DNA of 64,000 nucleotides from Pseudescherichia sp031998825 (GTDB taxonomy: Bacteria; Pseudomonadota; Gammaproteobacteria; Enterobacterales; Enterobacteriaceae): assembly GCF_031998825.1 (NCBI RefSeq), contig NZ_DAMACX010000005.1, positions 85,569 through 149,568 of the forward strand, written 5' to 3'. Under the pieces are notes generated by a model, which saw only the letters and a program-made list of their open reading frames with translations, was not told the origin of the DNA and made no database searches. Made by a program: the position numbers and the translations under genes. The first letter of the stretch is position 1, and each line of letters opens with the position of its first letter. Of this stretch, positions 1-7,871 are shown one piece after another.

Positions 1-323
1 AAACGGCGGCGCTCTTCGACTACCGTTGCTTCAAGGATATAGACCAAAATTTCGCGCAAAACGGAGAGTGGATCATCAGGAAATTTTGCCTGATACTCAA
101 GCTCGAGATCGCCAATACTGGATTCTGACAGCTGCCAAATTTCACCAAATAAATCTGACTTATTTTTGAAGTGCCAATAAATTGCGCCACGCGTGACACC
201 CGCTGCCTGCGCAATGTCTGCAAGAGACGTTTTAGATACGCCGTGCGCTGAAAACAGCCGCATAGCAACATCTAAAATATGCTGACGCGTCTCCTGGGCC
301 TGTTGTTTGGTTTTTCGTGCCAT
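1..323 (-). CDS. acrR: AcrR, TetR-family repressor of acrAB (partial)
   Basis: The first 107 residues of AcrR are present; the C-terminal half, which binds drug ligands, lies beyond the window start. AcrR is the local repressor of the acrAB efflux operon and is released by cationic drugs and dyes. The N-terminus MARKTKQQAQETR is followed by a TetR helix-turn-helix at about residues 29-53, with the recognition segment GVTRGAIYWHFKNKSDLF. The gene is divergent from acrA across 142 bp that hold its operator. The ATG at 323 lies inside a marbox-like sequence, so the start of this gene is also part of the acrAB control region. Identity is very secure from sequence and context. Confidence 0.96.
   Translation of the reverse strand, partial: MARKTKQQAQETRQHILDVAMRLFSAHGVSKTSLADIAQAAGVTRGAIYWHFKNKSDLFGEIWQLSESSIGDLELEYQAKFPDDPLSVLREILVYILEATVVEERRR
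304..323 (-). promoter_or_regulatory. Marbox (MarA/SoxS/Rob site) for acrAB
   Basis: Read on the minus strand this is ATGGCACGAAAAACCAAACA. It fits every fixed position of the marbox consensus AYNGCACNNWNNRYYAAAYN. It overlaps the acrR start codon and lies upstream of acrA. MarA, SoxS and Rob are known to activate acrAB; occupancy here is inferred from the match. Confidence 0.75.
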
Positions 324-351
324 ATGTTGGTGATTTTATGGTAGTCAGATT

Positions 352-375
352 TACATACATTTATGAATGTATGTA
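352..375. promoter_or_regulatory. AcrR operator, 24-bp palindrome
   Basis: An inverted repeat with arms TACATACATT and AATGTATGTA lies between divergent acrR and acrA. It is almost the same as the known E. coli AcrR operator and should overlap the acrAB promoter. Binding of AcrR here would repress acrAB and probably acrR itself. Confidence 0.9.
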
Positions 376-465
376 CCATAGCATGACGATAATATAAACG
401 CAGCAATGGGTTTGTGGGCGCTTGATCCACTGAACAATTTGAAATCGGACACTCGAGGTTTACCT

Positions 466-1671
466 ATGAACAAAAACAGAGGATTTACCCCTCTGGCGGC
501 CGTTCTGATGCTTTCGGGCAGCTTAGCGCTAACAGGATGTGATGATAAACCGGCTCAACAAGGAGCACAGCAAGCGCCAGAAGTTGGGATTGTGACACTT
601 AAATCCGAACCTCTGCAGATGACCACTGAACTGCCAGGCCGCACCAGCGCCTATCGCGTTGCTGAAGTCAGACCGCAGGTCAGCGGTATCATCTTAAAAC
701 GTAACTTCACCGAGGGCAGCGATGTCGAAGCGGGTGTCTCGCTTTATCAGATCGATCCAGCAACCTATCAAGCCTCTTATGAGAGCGCGAAAGGCGATTT
801 AGCTCGCGCCCAGGCTGCCGCGAATATTGCTCAGGTAACCCTCAAACGCTACCAGAGCCTGATTGGCACCAAGTACATCAGCCAGCAGGACTTTGATAAC
901 GCCCAGGCCGAAGCGCAGCAGGCAAATGCCTCAGTCGTGGCCGCCAAAGCCGCCGTTGAAACCGCGCGCATCAACCTGGCCTATACCAAAGTGATCTCCC
1001 CTATCAGCGGCCGCATTGGTAAGTCGTCGGTAACCGAGGGTGCCCTGGTACAGACCGGCCAGACTAACGCGCTGGCAACCGTGCAGCAGCTCGATCCGAT
1101 CTATGTGGATGTGACCCAGTCCAGCAATGATTATCTGCGCCTGAAGCAGGAGCTGGAGAAAGGCACCCTGAAGCAGGAGAACGGTAAAGCGAAAGTCGAA
1201 CTGCTCACCAACGACGGCGCAACCTTCCCGCAGACCGGTACGCTGGAGTTCTCTGACGTCACTGTTGATGAAACCACCGGCTCCATTACCCTGCGCGCTA
1301 TCATCCCTAACCCGGACCAGACTCTGCTGCCGGGCATGTTTGTCCGCGCCCGTCTGGAAGAGGGTCTGAACCCGAACGCGCTGCTGGTTCCGCAGCAGGG
1401 CATCACCCGCACACCGCGCGGTGAAGCTTCCGCCATGGTTGTTGGCGAAGGCGACAAGGTTGAAACCCGCCAGGTACAGACTTCACAGGCGATTGGCGAT
1501 AAGTGGCTGGTTACCGGCGGTCTGAAAGATGGCGATCGCGTGATTGTCACCGGCCTGCAGAAAGTCCGGCCGGGCGCGCAGGTAAAAGTGCAGGAAGTGA
1601 ATACCGATCAGGCTTCTGACAAGAAAGAGCAAGCTGCAGCCGGCGCGCAGTCAGAACAAACGAAGTCTTAA
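466..1671 (+). CDS. acrA: AcrA, periplasmic adaptor lipoprotein of AcrAB-TolC
   Basis: AcrA is the membrane fusion protein that joins the inner-membrane pump AcrB to the outer-membrane channel TolC. The 401-residue product begins MNKNRGFTPLAAVLMLSGS and has a lipobox LTGC with Cys25 as the lipidation site. A lipoyl/hairpin region at about 60-210 (coiled-coil stretch AKGDLARAQAAANIAQVTLKR) is followed by beta-barrel and membrane-proximal domains. An upstream in-frame ATG at 406 would add 20 residues ahead of the signal peptide, so 466 was chosen. acrB begins 22 bp downstream with a clear ribosome binding site (AGGAG), indicating an operon. Control is by AcrR and by marbox activators. Confidence 0.97.
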   Translation: MNKNRGFTPLAAVLMLSGSLALTGCDDKPAQQGAQQAPEVGIVTLKSEPLQMTTELPGRTSAYRVAEVRPQVSGIILKRNFTEGSDVEAGVSLYQIDPATYQASYESAKGDLARAQAAANIAQVTLKRYQSLIGTKYISQQDFDNAQAEAQQANASVVAAKAAVETARINLAYTKVISPISGRIGKSSVTEGALVQTGQTNALATVQQLDPIYVDVTQSSNDYLRLKQELEKGTLKQENGKAKVELLTNDGATFPQTGTLEFSDVTVDETTGSITLRAIIPNPDQTLLPGMFVRARLEEGLNPNALLVPQQGITRTPRGEASAMVVGEGDKVETRQVQTSQAIGDKWLVTGGLKDGDRVIVTGLQKVRPGAQVKVQEVNTDQASDKKEQAAAGAQSEQTKS

Positions 1672-1693
1672 CTTAAACAGGAGCCGTTAAGAC

Positions 1694-4600
1694 ATGTCTA
1701 AGTTTTTTATCGATCGCCCCATTTTTGCATGGGTTATCGCGATCATTATCATGCTGGCGGGGGCGCTCTCGATCCTCAACTTGCCGATAGCGCAATATCC
1801 TTCGATTGCGCCACCGGCAGTGACGGTCTCAGCGACCTACCCCGGCGCTGATGCGAAAACGGTGCAGGATACCGTGACGCAGGTTATCGAACAGAACATG
1901 AACGGTATCGATGGCCTGCTCTATATGTCCTCCACCAGCGACTCATCGGGTACGGTACAGATCACGCTGACCTTTAACTCCGGTACCGACGCGGACATCG
2001 CGCAGGTTCAGGTGCAGAATAAACTGCAGCTGGCCATGCCGCTGCTGCCGCAGGAAGTGCAGCAGCAGGGCGTCAGCGTTGAGAAATCCTCCAGCAGCTT
2101 CCTGATGGTGCTGGGGATGATCAACACCGATGGCTCGATGACCCAGGAAGATATTGCCGACTACGTGGGCGCGACGGTGAAAGATCCGGTTAGCCGTACC
2201 GCGGGCGTGGGTGACGTACAGCTGTTCGGTGCCCAGTATGCGATGCGTATCTGGATGGATCCGAACAAGCTGAACAACTTCCAGCTTACCCCGGTTGACG
2301 TGATTAACGCGATTAAAGCGCAGAACGCCCAGGTCGCTGCGGGCCAGCTCGGCGGTACGCCGCCGGTGAAAGGTCAGCAGCTGAACGCCTCGATCATTGC
2401 CCAGACCCGACTCACCTCCACGGAAGAGTTCGGTAAAATTCTGCTGAAAGTGAACCAGGATGGCTCCCAGGTTCGCCTGCGCGACGTGGCAGAGATTGAG
2501 CTGGGCGGTGAGAACTATGACGTTATCGCTAAGTACAACGGTCAGCCGGCGTCCGGTCTCGGGATCAAACTGGCAACCGGCGCTAACGCCCTGGATACCG
2601 CTGAGGCAGTACGCGCTACCATTGAGTCCCTGAAGCCGACCTTCCCGGCAGGCCTTGAGGTGGTTTATCCGTACGATACGACGCCGTTCGTTAAAATCTC
2701 GATTAACGAAGTAGTGAAAACGCTGGTCGAAGCGATCGTACTGGTGTTCCTGGTCATGTACCTGTTCCTGCAAAACTTCCGTGCAACGCTGATCCCAACG
2801 ATTGCCGTTCCGGTGGTGCTGCTGGGGACCTTCGCGATCCTCAATGCCTTCGGCTACTCGATAAACACCCTCACCATGTTCGGTATGGTACTCGCCATCG
2901 GCCTGCTGGTGGATGATGCCATCGTGGTGGTAGAGAACGTCGAACGTGTTATGGCCGAAGAGGGTCTGCCGCCCAAAGAGGCGACGCGGAAATCGATGGA
3001 CCAGATCCAGGGTGCGCTGGTGGGTATTGCCCTGGTGCTGTCGGCGGTATTTATCCCGATGGCCTTCTTCGGCGGCTCTACCGGTGCGATCTATCGCCAG
3101 TTCTCGATTACTATCGTTTCGGCGATGGTGCTGTCGGTGATCGTGGCGCTGATCCTGACGCCAGCCCTCTGTGCCACCATGCTGAAGCCGATCGCTAAAG
3201 GCGACCACGGCGAAGGCAAAAAAGGCTTCTTCGGCTGGTTTAACCGCATGTTTGATAAGAGCACGCACCACTACACCGACAGCGTAGGGAATATTCTGCG
3301 CAGCACCGGTCGTTATCTGCTGCTCTATATCATCATCGTTGCGGGCATGGCGTTCCTGTTTGTCCGTCTGCCAACCTCGTTCCTGCCAGATGAAGATCAG
3401 GGCGTATTCCTCACCATGGCGCAGCTACCGGCGGGTGCCACTCAGGAGCGTACGCAGAAGGTGCTCGATGAGGTAACGGACTACTACCTGAAAGAAGAGA
3501 AAGCGAACGTTAACTCCGTGTTTAGCGTGAACGGCTTCGGCTTCTCGGGTCGTGGGCAGAACACCGGTATTGCATTCGTCTCCCTGAAAAACTGGGATGA
3601 GCGTGCAGGGGAAGAGAACAAGGTTCCGGCCATTACGGGCCGCGCCAGCGGACACTTCTCGCAGATTAAAGATGCGATGGTCTTCGCCTTTAACCTGCCG
3701 GCGATTGTTGAGCTGGGTACGGCAACCGGCTTCGACTTCCAGCTGATTGACCAGGGCAACCTTGGCCATGACAAGCTGATGCAGGCACGTAACCAGCTGC
3801 TCGGCGAGGTGGCGAAACACCCTGACATGCTGGTGGGCGTACGTCCTAACGGCCTGGAAGATACGCCGCAGTTCAAGATCGATATCGATCAGGAGAAAGC
3901 GCAGGCGCTGGGTGTCTCCATCAGCGACATCAATACCACACTGGGTACGGCCTGGGGCGGTAGCTACGTTAACGACTTCATCGACCGCGGTCGCGTGAAG
4001 AAGGTATACGTGATGTCACAGGCTAAGTACCGTATGCTGCCAAACGATATCAATAACTGGTACGTGCGCGGCAGCGATGGTCAGATGGTGCCATTCTCGG
4101 CGTTCTCTACGTCGCACTGGGAGTATGGCTCTCCGCGTCTGGAGCGCTATAACGGTCTGCCATCAATGGAGATCCTCGGTGAAGCGGGTGCAGGCAAGAG
4201 TACCGGTGAAGCGATGGATCTGATGGAGCAGCTGGCGGGCACGCTGCCTGCGGGTGTAGGCTACGACTGGACGGGCATGTCCTATCAGGAACGTCTCTCT
4301 GGTAACCAGGCCCCTGCCCTGTACGCTATCTCGCTGATCGTGGTCTTCCTCTGTCTGGCGGCGCTGTACGAGAGCTGGTCGATTCCGTTCTCGGTCATGC
4401 TGGTTGTTCCGCTGGGGGTCATCGGTGCGCTGCTGGCGGCGACCTTCCGCGGGCTGGGTAACGACGTTTACTTCCAGGTGGGCCTGCTGACCACCATTGG
4501 CCTGTCGGCGAAGAACGCGATACTTATCGTCGAATTCGCCAAAGATCTGATGGAAAAAGAGGGCAAAGGGCTGATCGAAGCGACGCTGGAGGCGGTACGT

Positions 4601-4843
4601 ATGCGTCTGCGTCCTATCCTGATGACCTCGCTGGCGTTTATCCTCGGCGTTATGCCGCTGGTTATCAGTACTGGCGCAGGCTCTGGTGCTCAGAACGCCG
4701 TAGGTACGGGCGTTATGGGTGGGATGGTGACGGCAACCGTTCTGGCCGTCTTCTTTGTTCCGGTATTCTTTGTGGTGGTGCGCCGCCGCTTTAGCCGCAA
4801 GTCAGAAGATGTTGAACACAGCCATGCCGTTGAACATCGTTAA
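1694..4843 (+). CDS. acrB: AcrB, RND multidrug efflux transporter
   Basis: AcrB is the proton-driven trimeric inner-membrane pump that exports drugs, dyes, bile salts and detergents through AcrA and TolC. The product is 1049 residues, the length of E. coli AcrB. It starts MSKFFIDRPIFAWVIAI, as RND pumps do, and has twelve membrane segments with two large periplasmic loops. The paired aspartates of the proton relay are visible in GLLVDDAIVVVENVER (about 407-408). The fourth-helix region ends in the usual RRRFSRK tail. A rho-independent terminator follows at 4874. No damage to the reading frame is seen. Confidence 0.98.
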   Translation: MSKFFIDRPIFAWVIAIIIMLAGALSILNLPIAQYPSIAPPAVTVSATYPGADAKTVQDTVTQVIEQNMNGIDGLLYMSSTSDSSGTVQITLTFNSGTDADIAQVQVQNKLQLAMPLLPQEVQQQGVSVEKSSSSFLMVLGMINTDGSMTQEDIADYVGATVKDPVSRTAGVGDVQLFGAQYAMRIWMDPNKLNNFQLTPVDVINAIKAQNAQVAAGQLGGTPPVKGQQLNASIIAQTRLTSTEEFGKILLKVNQDGSQVRLRDVAEIELGGENYDVIAKYNGQPASGLGIKLATGANALDTAEAVRATIESLKPTFPAGLEVVYPYDTTPFVKISINEVVKTLVEAIVLVFLVMYLFLQNFRATLIPTIAVPVVLLGTFAILNAFGYSINTLTMFGMVLAIGLLVDDAIVVVENVERVMAEEGLPPKEATRKSMDQIQGALVGIALVLSAVFIPMAFFGGSTGAIYRQFSITIVSAMVLSVIVALILTPALCATMLKPIAKGDHGEGKKGFFGWFNRMFDKSTHHYTDSVGNILRSTGRYLLLYIIIVAGMAFLFVRLPTSFLPDEDQGVFLTMAQLPAGATQERTQKVLDEVTDYYLKEEKANVNSVFSVNGFGFSGRGQNTGIAFVSLKNWDERAGEENKVPAITGRASGHFSQIKDAMVFAFNLPAIVELGTATGFDFQLIDQGNLGHDKLMQARNQLLGEVAKHPDMLVGVRPNGLEDTPQFKIDIDQEKAQALGVSISDINTTLGTAWGGSYVNDFIDRGRVKKVYVMSQAKYRMLPNDINNWYVRGSDGQMVPFSAFSTSHWEYGSPRLERYNGLPSMEILGEAGAGKSTGEAMDLMEQLAGTLPAGVGYDWTGMSYQERLSGNQAPALYAISLIVVFLCLAALYESWSIPFSVMLVVPLGVIGALLAATFRGLGNDVYFQVGLLTTIGLSAKNAILIVEFAKDLMEKEGKGLIEATLEAVRMRLRPILMTSLAFILGVMPLVISTGAGSGAQNAVGTGVMGGMVTATVLAVFFVPVFFVVVRRRFSRKSEDVEHSHAVEHR

Positions 4844-4873
4844 TAGGCTCTGAATCTCAGAGAGTTATGAATC

Positions 4874-4897
4874 AAAGGCCGCGTATGCGGCCTTTTT
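4874..4897 (+). terminator. Rho-independent terminator of acrAB
   Basis: A 9-bp stem AAAGGCCGC/GCGGCCTTT with a GTAT loop runs into a T tract, 30 bp after the acrB stop codon. Confidence 0.9.
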
Positions 4898-5278
4898 CAT
4901 TTCTCGCCGGAAAATCATCACGACGGCTTATTGTTTATTTGGTTATTTTCTGTAACAAATATAAGTCGCATAATTCTTAAGGCTTAAAGGATTATCTTAC
5001 GAAGTGAAGATATTCTTAATTAATAGTAAACAGACTTTCATGTAAGAATATTCTTAGTAAGCAGCAGAGAGAGAGTTGAGGTTCACCCCTTTAGCCGAGG
5101 GTGAACGAAAGCAAAAGATGATAATTGTAATTTTTCGTAATCGCTCCAGGAAATCTTTTTCAGAGTGACTTATAGTTAAATTGAGGCGCAAGAGCAGCTT
5201 ACACGCCGACCTCAAGGAGGTATCCATCCCGAAACGGTGTTCCATGTGAAAAAAAAGCCACTTAGAAGGGGATACGTT
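4898..5278. promoter_or_regulatory. AT-rich control region upstream of tomB-hha
   Basis: No gene is seen in these 381 bp. The stretch is much richer in A+T than its neighbours. It holds a perfect 14-bp palindrome TAAGAATATTCTTA at 5043-5056 and a related AAGATATTCTTA at 5007-5018. These are candidate sites for a DNA-binding protein controlling tomB-hha. A short open frame on the minus strand at 5054-5380 looks spurious because it has no ribosome binding site and runs into tomB. Confidence 0.5.
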
Positions 5279-5653
5279 ATGGACGAATACTCGCCAAAAA
5301 GGCATGATGTCGCGCAACTGAAATTTCTTTGCGAAACGTTGTACCATGATTGCCTCTCCAACCTTGAAGAAAGCCATCATGGCTGGGTTAACGATCCCAC
5401 GTCAGCAATCAATTTGCAGTTGAACGAGCTGATTGAGCATATTGCGACCTTCGCACTTAATTATAAAATTAAGTACAATGAAGATAATAAACTGATTGCC
5501 CAGATTGACGAATACCTGGACGACACGTTTATGCTGTTCAGTAGCTATGGCATTAGTACAGAAGACTTGCAGAAATGGCGCAAATCCGGCAACCGACTGT
5601 TTCGCTGTTTCGTTAATGTGAGCAAGGCTAACCCTGTTAGCTTGTCCTGTTAA
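5279..5653 (+). CDS. tomB: TomB, Hha toxicity modulator
   Basis: TomB (formerly YbaJ) relieves the growth-inhibiting effect of Hha and affects biofilm formation; the pair behaves like a toxin-antitoxin system. The product is 124 residues, the E. coli length, and starts MDEYSPKRHDVAQLKFLCE after a ribosome binding site AGGGG. A longer frame beginning at 5237 was rejected because only the 5279 start matches the family. It is a cytosolic, mostly helical acidic protein. Hha follows 27 bp later on the same strand, so the two are probably cotranscribed. Confidence 0.95.
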   Translation: MDEYSPKRHDVAQLKFLCETLYHDCLSNLEESHHGWVNDPTSAINLQLNELIEHIATFALNYKIKYNEDNKLIAQIDEYLDDTFMLFSSYGISTEDLQKWRKSGNRLFRCFVNVSKANPVSLSC

Positions 5654-5680
5654 AACTATTACAAATACATAGGTGAATTT

Positions 5681-5899
5681 ATGTCTGATAAACCATTAAC
5701 AAAAGTAGATTATTTGATGCGCCTGCGGCGCTGTCAGACAATTGACACGCTGGAACGCGTGATTGAAAAAAATAAATACGAACTTTCTGACAATGAGCTA
5801 ACCGTGTTTTATTCCGCAGCGGATCACCGTCTGGCTGAACTGACAATGAATAAGCTTTATGACAAAATCCCCTCCTCCGTGTGGAAATTTGTTCGCTAG
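5681..5899 (+). CDS. hha: Hha, H-NS-associated nucleoid modulator
   Basis: Hha is a small helical protein that binds the N-terminal domain of H-NS and helps silence horizontally acquired and environmentally controlled genes. The 72-residue product has the family sequence pattern from MSDKPLTKVDYLMRLRRC to the C-terminal KIPSSVWKFVR. It is translated just after tomB, whose product counteracts it. The family length is kept exactly and no change in the core residues is evident. Confidence 0.97.
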   Translation: MSDKPLTKVDYLMRLRRCQTIDTLERVIEKNKYELSDNELTVFYSAADHRLAELTMNKLYDKIPSSVWKFVR

Positions 5900-6080
5900 T
5901 CCGCCCACGGTTTTATCGCGATTCCCCGCCGCCTTTATCAGACACGTTTTGGTGAATCTCAAGGTTGGGCTTTTGTCTCTTGAAGTAGTGTGATCTATTT
6001 CACATACTATAGCCAACGCTATACTCTTTCAGGCTATCTCACTCCAGGATGCTGCTGTTATGTTTAACAGTGAGATAGCC

Positions 6081-6647
6081 ATGAGTACAGAAAAGCAGAA
6101 AATGATTGCCGGTCAACTCTACCGATCTGGCGATGAAACATTACGGGCAGATCGCCTGCGTGCCAGGGAGCTGCTGCATCAGTATAATCACTCTGGCCCG
6201 ACCGAGAAGAGCGAACGGCGCGCCCTGCTTGCGGAGCTGCTGGGCAAAAGCGGCAATGCCTACATTGAGCCAAGCTTTCGCTGCGACTACGGCTACAATA
6301 TTTTTCTCGGCAACGATTTTTATGCCAACTTTGACTGCGTGATGCTGGATGTTTGCCCGATACATATTGGCGATAACTGCATGCTCGCCCCGGGCGTGCA
6401 TATCTACACTGCCACCCATCCGCTTGATGCGACCGAACGGAATAGCGGATTAGAGTTTGGTGCCCCCGTGACTATTGGCCATAACGTCTGGATCGGTGGT
6501 CGGGCAGTGATAAACCCGGGCGTGACCATTGGTAACAACGTGGTGATTGGCTCCGGCAGCGTGGTTATTCGCGATATTCCCGATGATGTGGTGGTGGCGG
6601 GTAACCCGGCACGGATCATTAAAAAGCTGCCGTCGGCCTCGGCATAA
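6081..6647 (+). CDS. maa: Maltose O-acetyltransferase
   Basis: Maa transfers an acetyl group from acetyl-CoA to maltose and other sugars. The 188-residue product has an N-terminal helical cap (MSTEKQKMIAGQLYRSGDET) and then a left-handed beta-helix of hexapeptide repeats from about residue 70, with IGDNCMLAPGVHIYTATHP containing the catalytic histidine, as in LacA/NodL enzymes. A longer frame starts at 6060, but the ATG at 6081 matches the family N-terminus. It ends KKLPSASA, a few residues longer than the E. coli protein. The physiological role is still unclear in the family; detoxifying excess free sugars has been suggested. Confidence 0.93.
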   Translation: MSTEKQKMIAGQLYRSGDETLRADRLRARELLHQYNHSGPTEKSERRALLAELLGKSGNAYIEPSFRCDYGYNIFLGNDFYANFDCVMLDVCPIHIGDNCMLAPGVHIYTATHPLDATERNSGLEFGAPVTIGHNVWIGGRAVINPGVTIGNNVVIGSGSVVIRDIPDDVVVAGNPARIIKKLPSASA

Positions 6648-6750
6648 CTGTTATGCTTTTTTGCCGCCTTTCTGTTACTTTTTTCTCACTGCCACGGATC
6701 GTAAAATAGGCTGTTTCACCTGCGTTTTGTCCGATCCCCAAAGGTAAAAA

Positions 6751-7245
6751 ATGACAGAAATAGAGCGACTGCTTACCCAAACTATTAATGAGCTAAATAT
6801 TCGCGAGAAGCGTGACAATCGGCCACGCTTCAGCATTAGCTTTATCCGCAACCATCCCTGGCTGTTTATCGGCATGTACGTTGGCTGGTTTGCTACCCTG
6901 GCGGTGATGCTCCAGTCCGAAACCCTGGCCGGCTCTGTCTGGCTGCTGGTGGTGCTGTTCGCCCTGCTGAACGGTTTCTTCTTCTTTGACGTCTACCCGC
7001 GCTACCGCTATGAGGATATCGACGTGCTCGATTTCCGCGTCTGCTATAACGGTGAGTGGTACAACACGCGCTTTGTGCCGCCTGAGCTGATCGACGCCAT
7101 TATGCAGTCGCCAGAGGTAGAGGCAGCGCAGAAGAGCCAGCTGCAGCAGATGGTGCAGAAAAAAGGCGAGCTTTCGTTCTACGACGTCTACTCGCTGACA
7201 AAGCCTAAAACCGGGCCGCACGCCCAGCCACAGGTCGCTTCTTGA
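6751..7245 (+). CDS. ylaC: YlaC, inner-membrane protein of unknown function
   Basis: The 164-residue product matches the enterobacterial YlaC family. An N-terminal cytosolic stretch (MTEIERLLTQTINELNIREK) is followed by two membrane segments at about 35-80, WLFIGMYVGWFATLAVML and SVWLLVVLFALLNGFFFF. A soluble C-terminal domain follows, with a polar glutamine-rich end. No catalytic motif is seen. It lies between maa and the repeat-bearing noncoding unit, whose promoter begins only 6 bp after its stop codon. Confidence 0.88.
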   Translation: MTEIERLLTQTINELNIREKRDNRPRFSISFIRNHPWLFIGMYVGWFATLAVMLQSETLAGSVWLLVVLFALLNGFFFFDVYPRYRYEDIDVLDFRVCYNGEWYNTRFVPPELIDAIMQSPEVEAAQKSQLQQMVQKKGELSFYDVYSLTKPKTGPHAQPQVAS

Positions 7246-7250
7246 GTCAG

Positions 7251-7278
7251 TTGACATATCCAAAAAAAGTATTAGATT
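7251..7278 (+). promoter_or_regulatory. Candidate sigma-70 promoter of the noncoding unit
   Basis: A perfect -35 box TTGACA at 7251-7256 is followed after 16 bp by TAGATT at 7273-7278 (4 of 6 matches to TATAAT). Transcription would start near 7285, just at the foot of the first hairpin. No similarly good promoter was noticed between here and 7690. Confidence 0.6.
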
Positions 7279-7342
7279 TAAGTTAACAGCGTTGCTCATT
7301 GAGGGCGCTGTTAAGCAGTAAGATGTAATGTATAAATGCGAT

Positions 7343-7547
7343 AAAGGCCACGAAGTCTTGTTGTATGGGAGAGTCGGCGTAGCGTAAATCAGTTGCAAGC
7401 CTACCCGATGACGCTTTAAGGCCACGTAGTCAGTCTCTACAATCGCAGGGTGTGAACGTAATCGCGATGATGTAAGGCCCCGTTATATGTTGTTTGGGTT
7501 GCGCGTTAAAACATCATGTTTTAAAACGCAATGGAAGTAAGGCCACG
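7343..7547 (+). repeat. Four dispersed copies of a TAAGGCCACG motif
   Basis: Copies are AAAGGCCACG at 7343-7352, TAAGGCCACG at 7417-7426, TAAGGCCCCG at 7473-7482 and TAAGGCCACG at 7538-7547. Copies 1 and 2 extend into a shared AAGGCCACGWAGTC. Copies 2-4 are preceded by GATGACGCTT, GCGATGATG or GCAATGGAAG, so the similarity is wider than the core. The spacers differ in sequence. Confidence 0.8.
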
Positions 7548-7687
7548 CATCAAAAAGTCTATATCGCGAAGGGTGTGTACTTGAGTACCGAGGTCTACGA
7601 CCTTAAACCTGTACATTTAAAGCAGTATCATAAGCAGTATCATGTAGTTAAGTTCCTTAATGTTAAATGCAATATCAGCAGTACCCT

Positions 7688-7724
7688 AAGAGCCCTGACT
7701 TCTTCTGTCAGGGCTCTTATCATT
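7688..7724 (+). terminator. Terminator of the noncoding unit
   Basis: A perfect 12-bp stem AAGAGCCCTGAC/GTCAGGGCTCTT (7688-7699 with 7707-7718) has a 7-nt TTCTTCT loop and is followed by ATCATTTT. The stem is very stable, but the T tract is interrupted. Confidence 0.85.
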
Positions 7725-7871
7725 TTGGCCTGCCGCGAACCGCATCCCCTGCCTTATCCATTTTTCGCAAAAGCACTTGATCCCACTCGGTCATAAATTA
7801 GAAAAGAAGGTTATTGGTTGAAAATTTGGCGTTAAGGCACTCTGCCAGAAAGCCAATATAAGGAGCCAGCC

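Larger units (their letters stand above)
7285..7725 (+). ncRNA. Candidate structured noncoding RNA, about 440 nt, with four repeated motifs
   Basis: No credible gene occupies 7246-7871. The stretch has the parts of a free-standing transcript: a TTGACA promoter, a 5' hairpin TTAACAGCG/CGCTGTTAA (7283-7291 with 7306-7314), four copies of a TAAGGCCACG-type motif at intervals of 74, 56 and 65 nt, further local hairpins, and a strong terminator at 7688. Before copies 3 and 4 the motif follows the closing arm of a hairpin (ATCGC/GCGAT at 7442-7468; TTGCG/CGCAA at 7499-7531). Composition is AT-rich compared with the flanking genes. It does not match 6S, tmRNA, RNase P, GcvB, Spot 42 or CsrB-type RNAs as I know them. 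A 100-codon frame at 7494-7796 crosses the terminator and is probably chance. Function unknown; antisense, sponge or protein-binding roles are possible. Confidence 0.6.

Noticed and set aside
1943..3271. A 442-codon open frame opposite acrB
   Set aside because: It is a shadow of acrB caused by its G+C-rich third positions; its composition is rich in His, Arg and Gln and it has no initiation signals.
7343..7547. CRISPR array
   Set aside because: The repeats are only about 10 nt, imperfect, at unequal intervals, and there are no cas genes nearby.
7285..7725. CsrB/CsrC-like or Hfq-dependent small RNA
   Set aside because: Few GGA motifs occur, and the terminator ends in an interrupted ATCATTTT rather than a long U tail.
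7494..7796. A 100-codon open frame within the noncoding unit
   Set aside because: It crosses the strong terminator, has no good ribosome binding site, and its amino acid composition and codon use are unlike those of the neighbours.
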